From: Helicobacter felis ATCC 49179
GTDB lineage: Bacteria; Campylobacterota; Campylobacteria; Campylobacterales; Helicobacteraceae
Direction: 5' to 3'
NCBI RefSeq assembly: GCF_000200595.1
Contig: NC_014810.2
Coordinates: forward strand, 568,311-632,310
DNA: 64,000 nucleotides
Position numbers and translations under genes: made by a program. The notes under the pieces are model-generated. The model made no database searches and was not told the origin of the DNA. It saw only the letters and a program-made list of their open reading frames with translations. Positions 63,832 to 64,000 of the stretch are shown one piece after another; the stretch's first letter is position 1; each line of letters opens with the position of its first letter.

Positions 63832-64000
63832 GTGAAACTCTGCAAAACCAACGCTATTTTGGGCGCGGGATCATTGTGGGTAGAGCCCCCAAGAGCCCCC
63901 ATGTGTTTTTAGCTTATTTTTTAATGGGGCGTAGCGCGCAGAGCCAAAACCGCTTTTTTAGCCTAGAGGGTAAGAATCTACAAATTGCCTTTGTAGACCC
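63819..64000 (+). CDS. PurO-like IMP cyclohydrolase, N-terminal part
   Basis: The right edge cuts this gene after 60 codons. It starts at ATG 63819 inside purM. The visible protein, MRLLSETLQNQRYFGRGIIV then AYFLMGRSAQSQNRFF, carries the GRG and MGRSxxSxNR pattern of PurO-type (IMP_cyclohyd, archaeal-like) IMP cyclohydrolases, which make the last ring closure. It follows the other pur genes, which supports the call. Full-length confirmation needs sequence beyond the window. Confidence 0.65.
   Translation, partial: MRLLSETLQNQRYFGRGIIVGRAPKSPHVFLAYFLMGRSAQSQNRFFSLEGKNLQIAFVD

Overview
The window is chromosomal DNA of a gastric Helicobacter, probably not H. pylori. The evidence is a Helicobacter-type 16S rRNA gene, 16S and 23S genes at separate loci, and many gene blocks in H. 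pylori order (acetone carboxylase cluster, fliL-acpS, mutS2-murC-dapC, nikR, napA-HP0242-HP0241-HP0240-hemA-proS-hemC, ruvA-murJ-cysS). It differs from H. pylori in having a potassium uptake pair (ktrBA) and a run of de novo purine synthesis genes. The base composition looks richer in G+C than H. pylori, which would suit the H. felis/heilmannii/bizzozeronii group. That species guess is inference and was not tested.

Layout. 1-492: 5' end of 23S rRNA (minus strand) with leader and promoter. 538-2668: ktrB-ktrA. 2780-12196: one long operon of thiolase, succinyl-CoA:acetoacetate CoA-transferase (scoAB), an extra HyuA-like protein, and acetone carboxylase gamma, beta and alpha (acxC, acxA, acxB). 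It would carboxylate acetone to acetoacetate and feed it to acetyl-CoA. 12334-14174: a frame-broken ApaLI-like restriction-modification pair. 14258-16070: a lone 16S rRNA gene with promoter, leader and processing stem. 16174-19086: three exported proteins (LPP20-like, an unknown lipoprotein, HpaA-like); the first lies between two copies of the 16S trailer. 19103-20927: acpS, fliL, rsmD and a small gene, on the minus strand. 21003-25519: lepA and a large ClpX-like AAA+ protein with an unrecognised N-terminal region of about 590 residues.

25530-30716 (minus): mutS2, a membrane protein, murC, dapC and a small unlisted lipoprotein. 30678-34658: a DUF721-like gene, an unusually short uvrC, nikR, nadD, rsfS and miaA. 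34627-35376 (minus): periplasmic alpha-carbonic anhydrase, a Helicobacter acid-adaptation enzyme. 35494-41806: napA, a homologue of the knotted protein HP0242, an HP0241-like protein, a polyprenyl synthase, hemA, proS, an FxsA-like gene and hemC. 41845-43397 (minus): frameshifted lipid A phosphoethanolamine transferase. 43416-46135: divergent gltA and icd. 46339-50280: a TauE-type permease, a two-repeat secreted protein and a dCache chemoreceptor. 50346-53315: an outer-membrane protein with an ABC transporter. 53338-57202 (minus): a small lipoprotein, aroG, ruvA and a FapA-domain protein. 57317-64000: murJ, cysS, then purE-purC-purF-purM and the start of a PurO-like IMP cyclohydrolase gene.

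Most genes sit in tight operons with 1-17 base overlaps. Promoters follow the Helicobacter pattern of a -10 box (TATAAT or TAGAAT) without a clear -35. Because that box is often followed by G, it creates false ATG codons; several starts here were moved downstream for this reason. The strongest leads are the ClpX-like protein, the duplicated 16S trailer around the LPP20-like gene, the homopolymer-disrupted restriction and lipid A genes, the second HyuA paralogue and His-rich AcxB, the reduced UvrC, and the purine genes in the place occupied by vacA in H. pylori.
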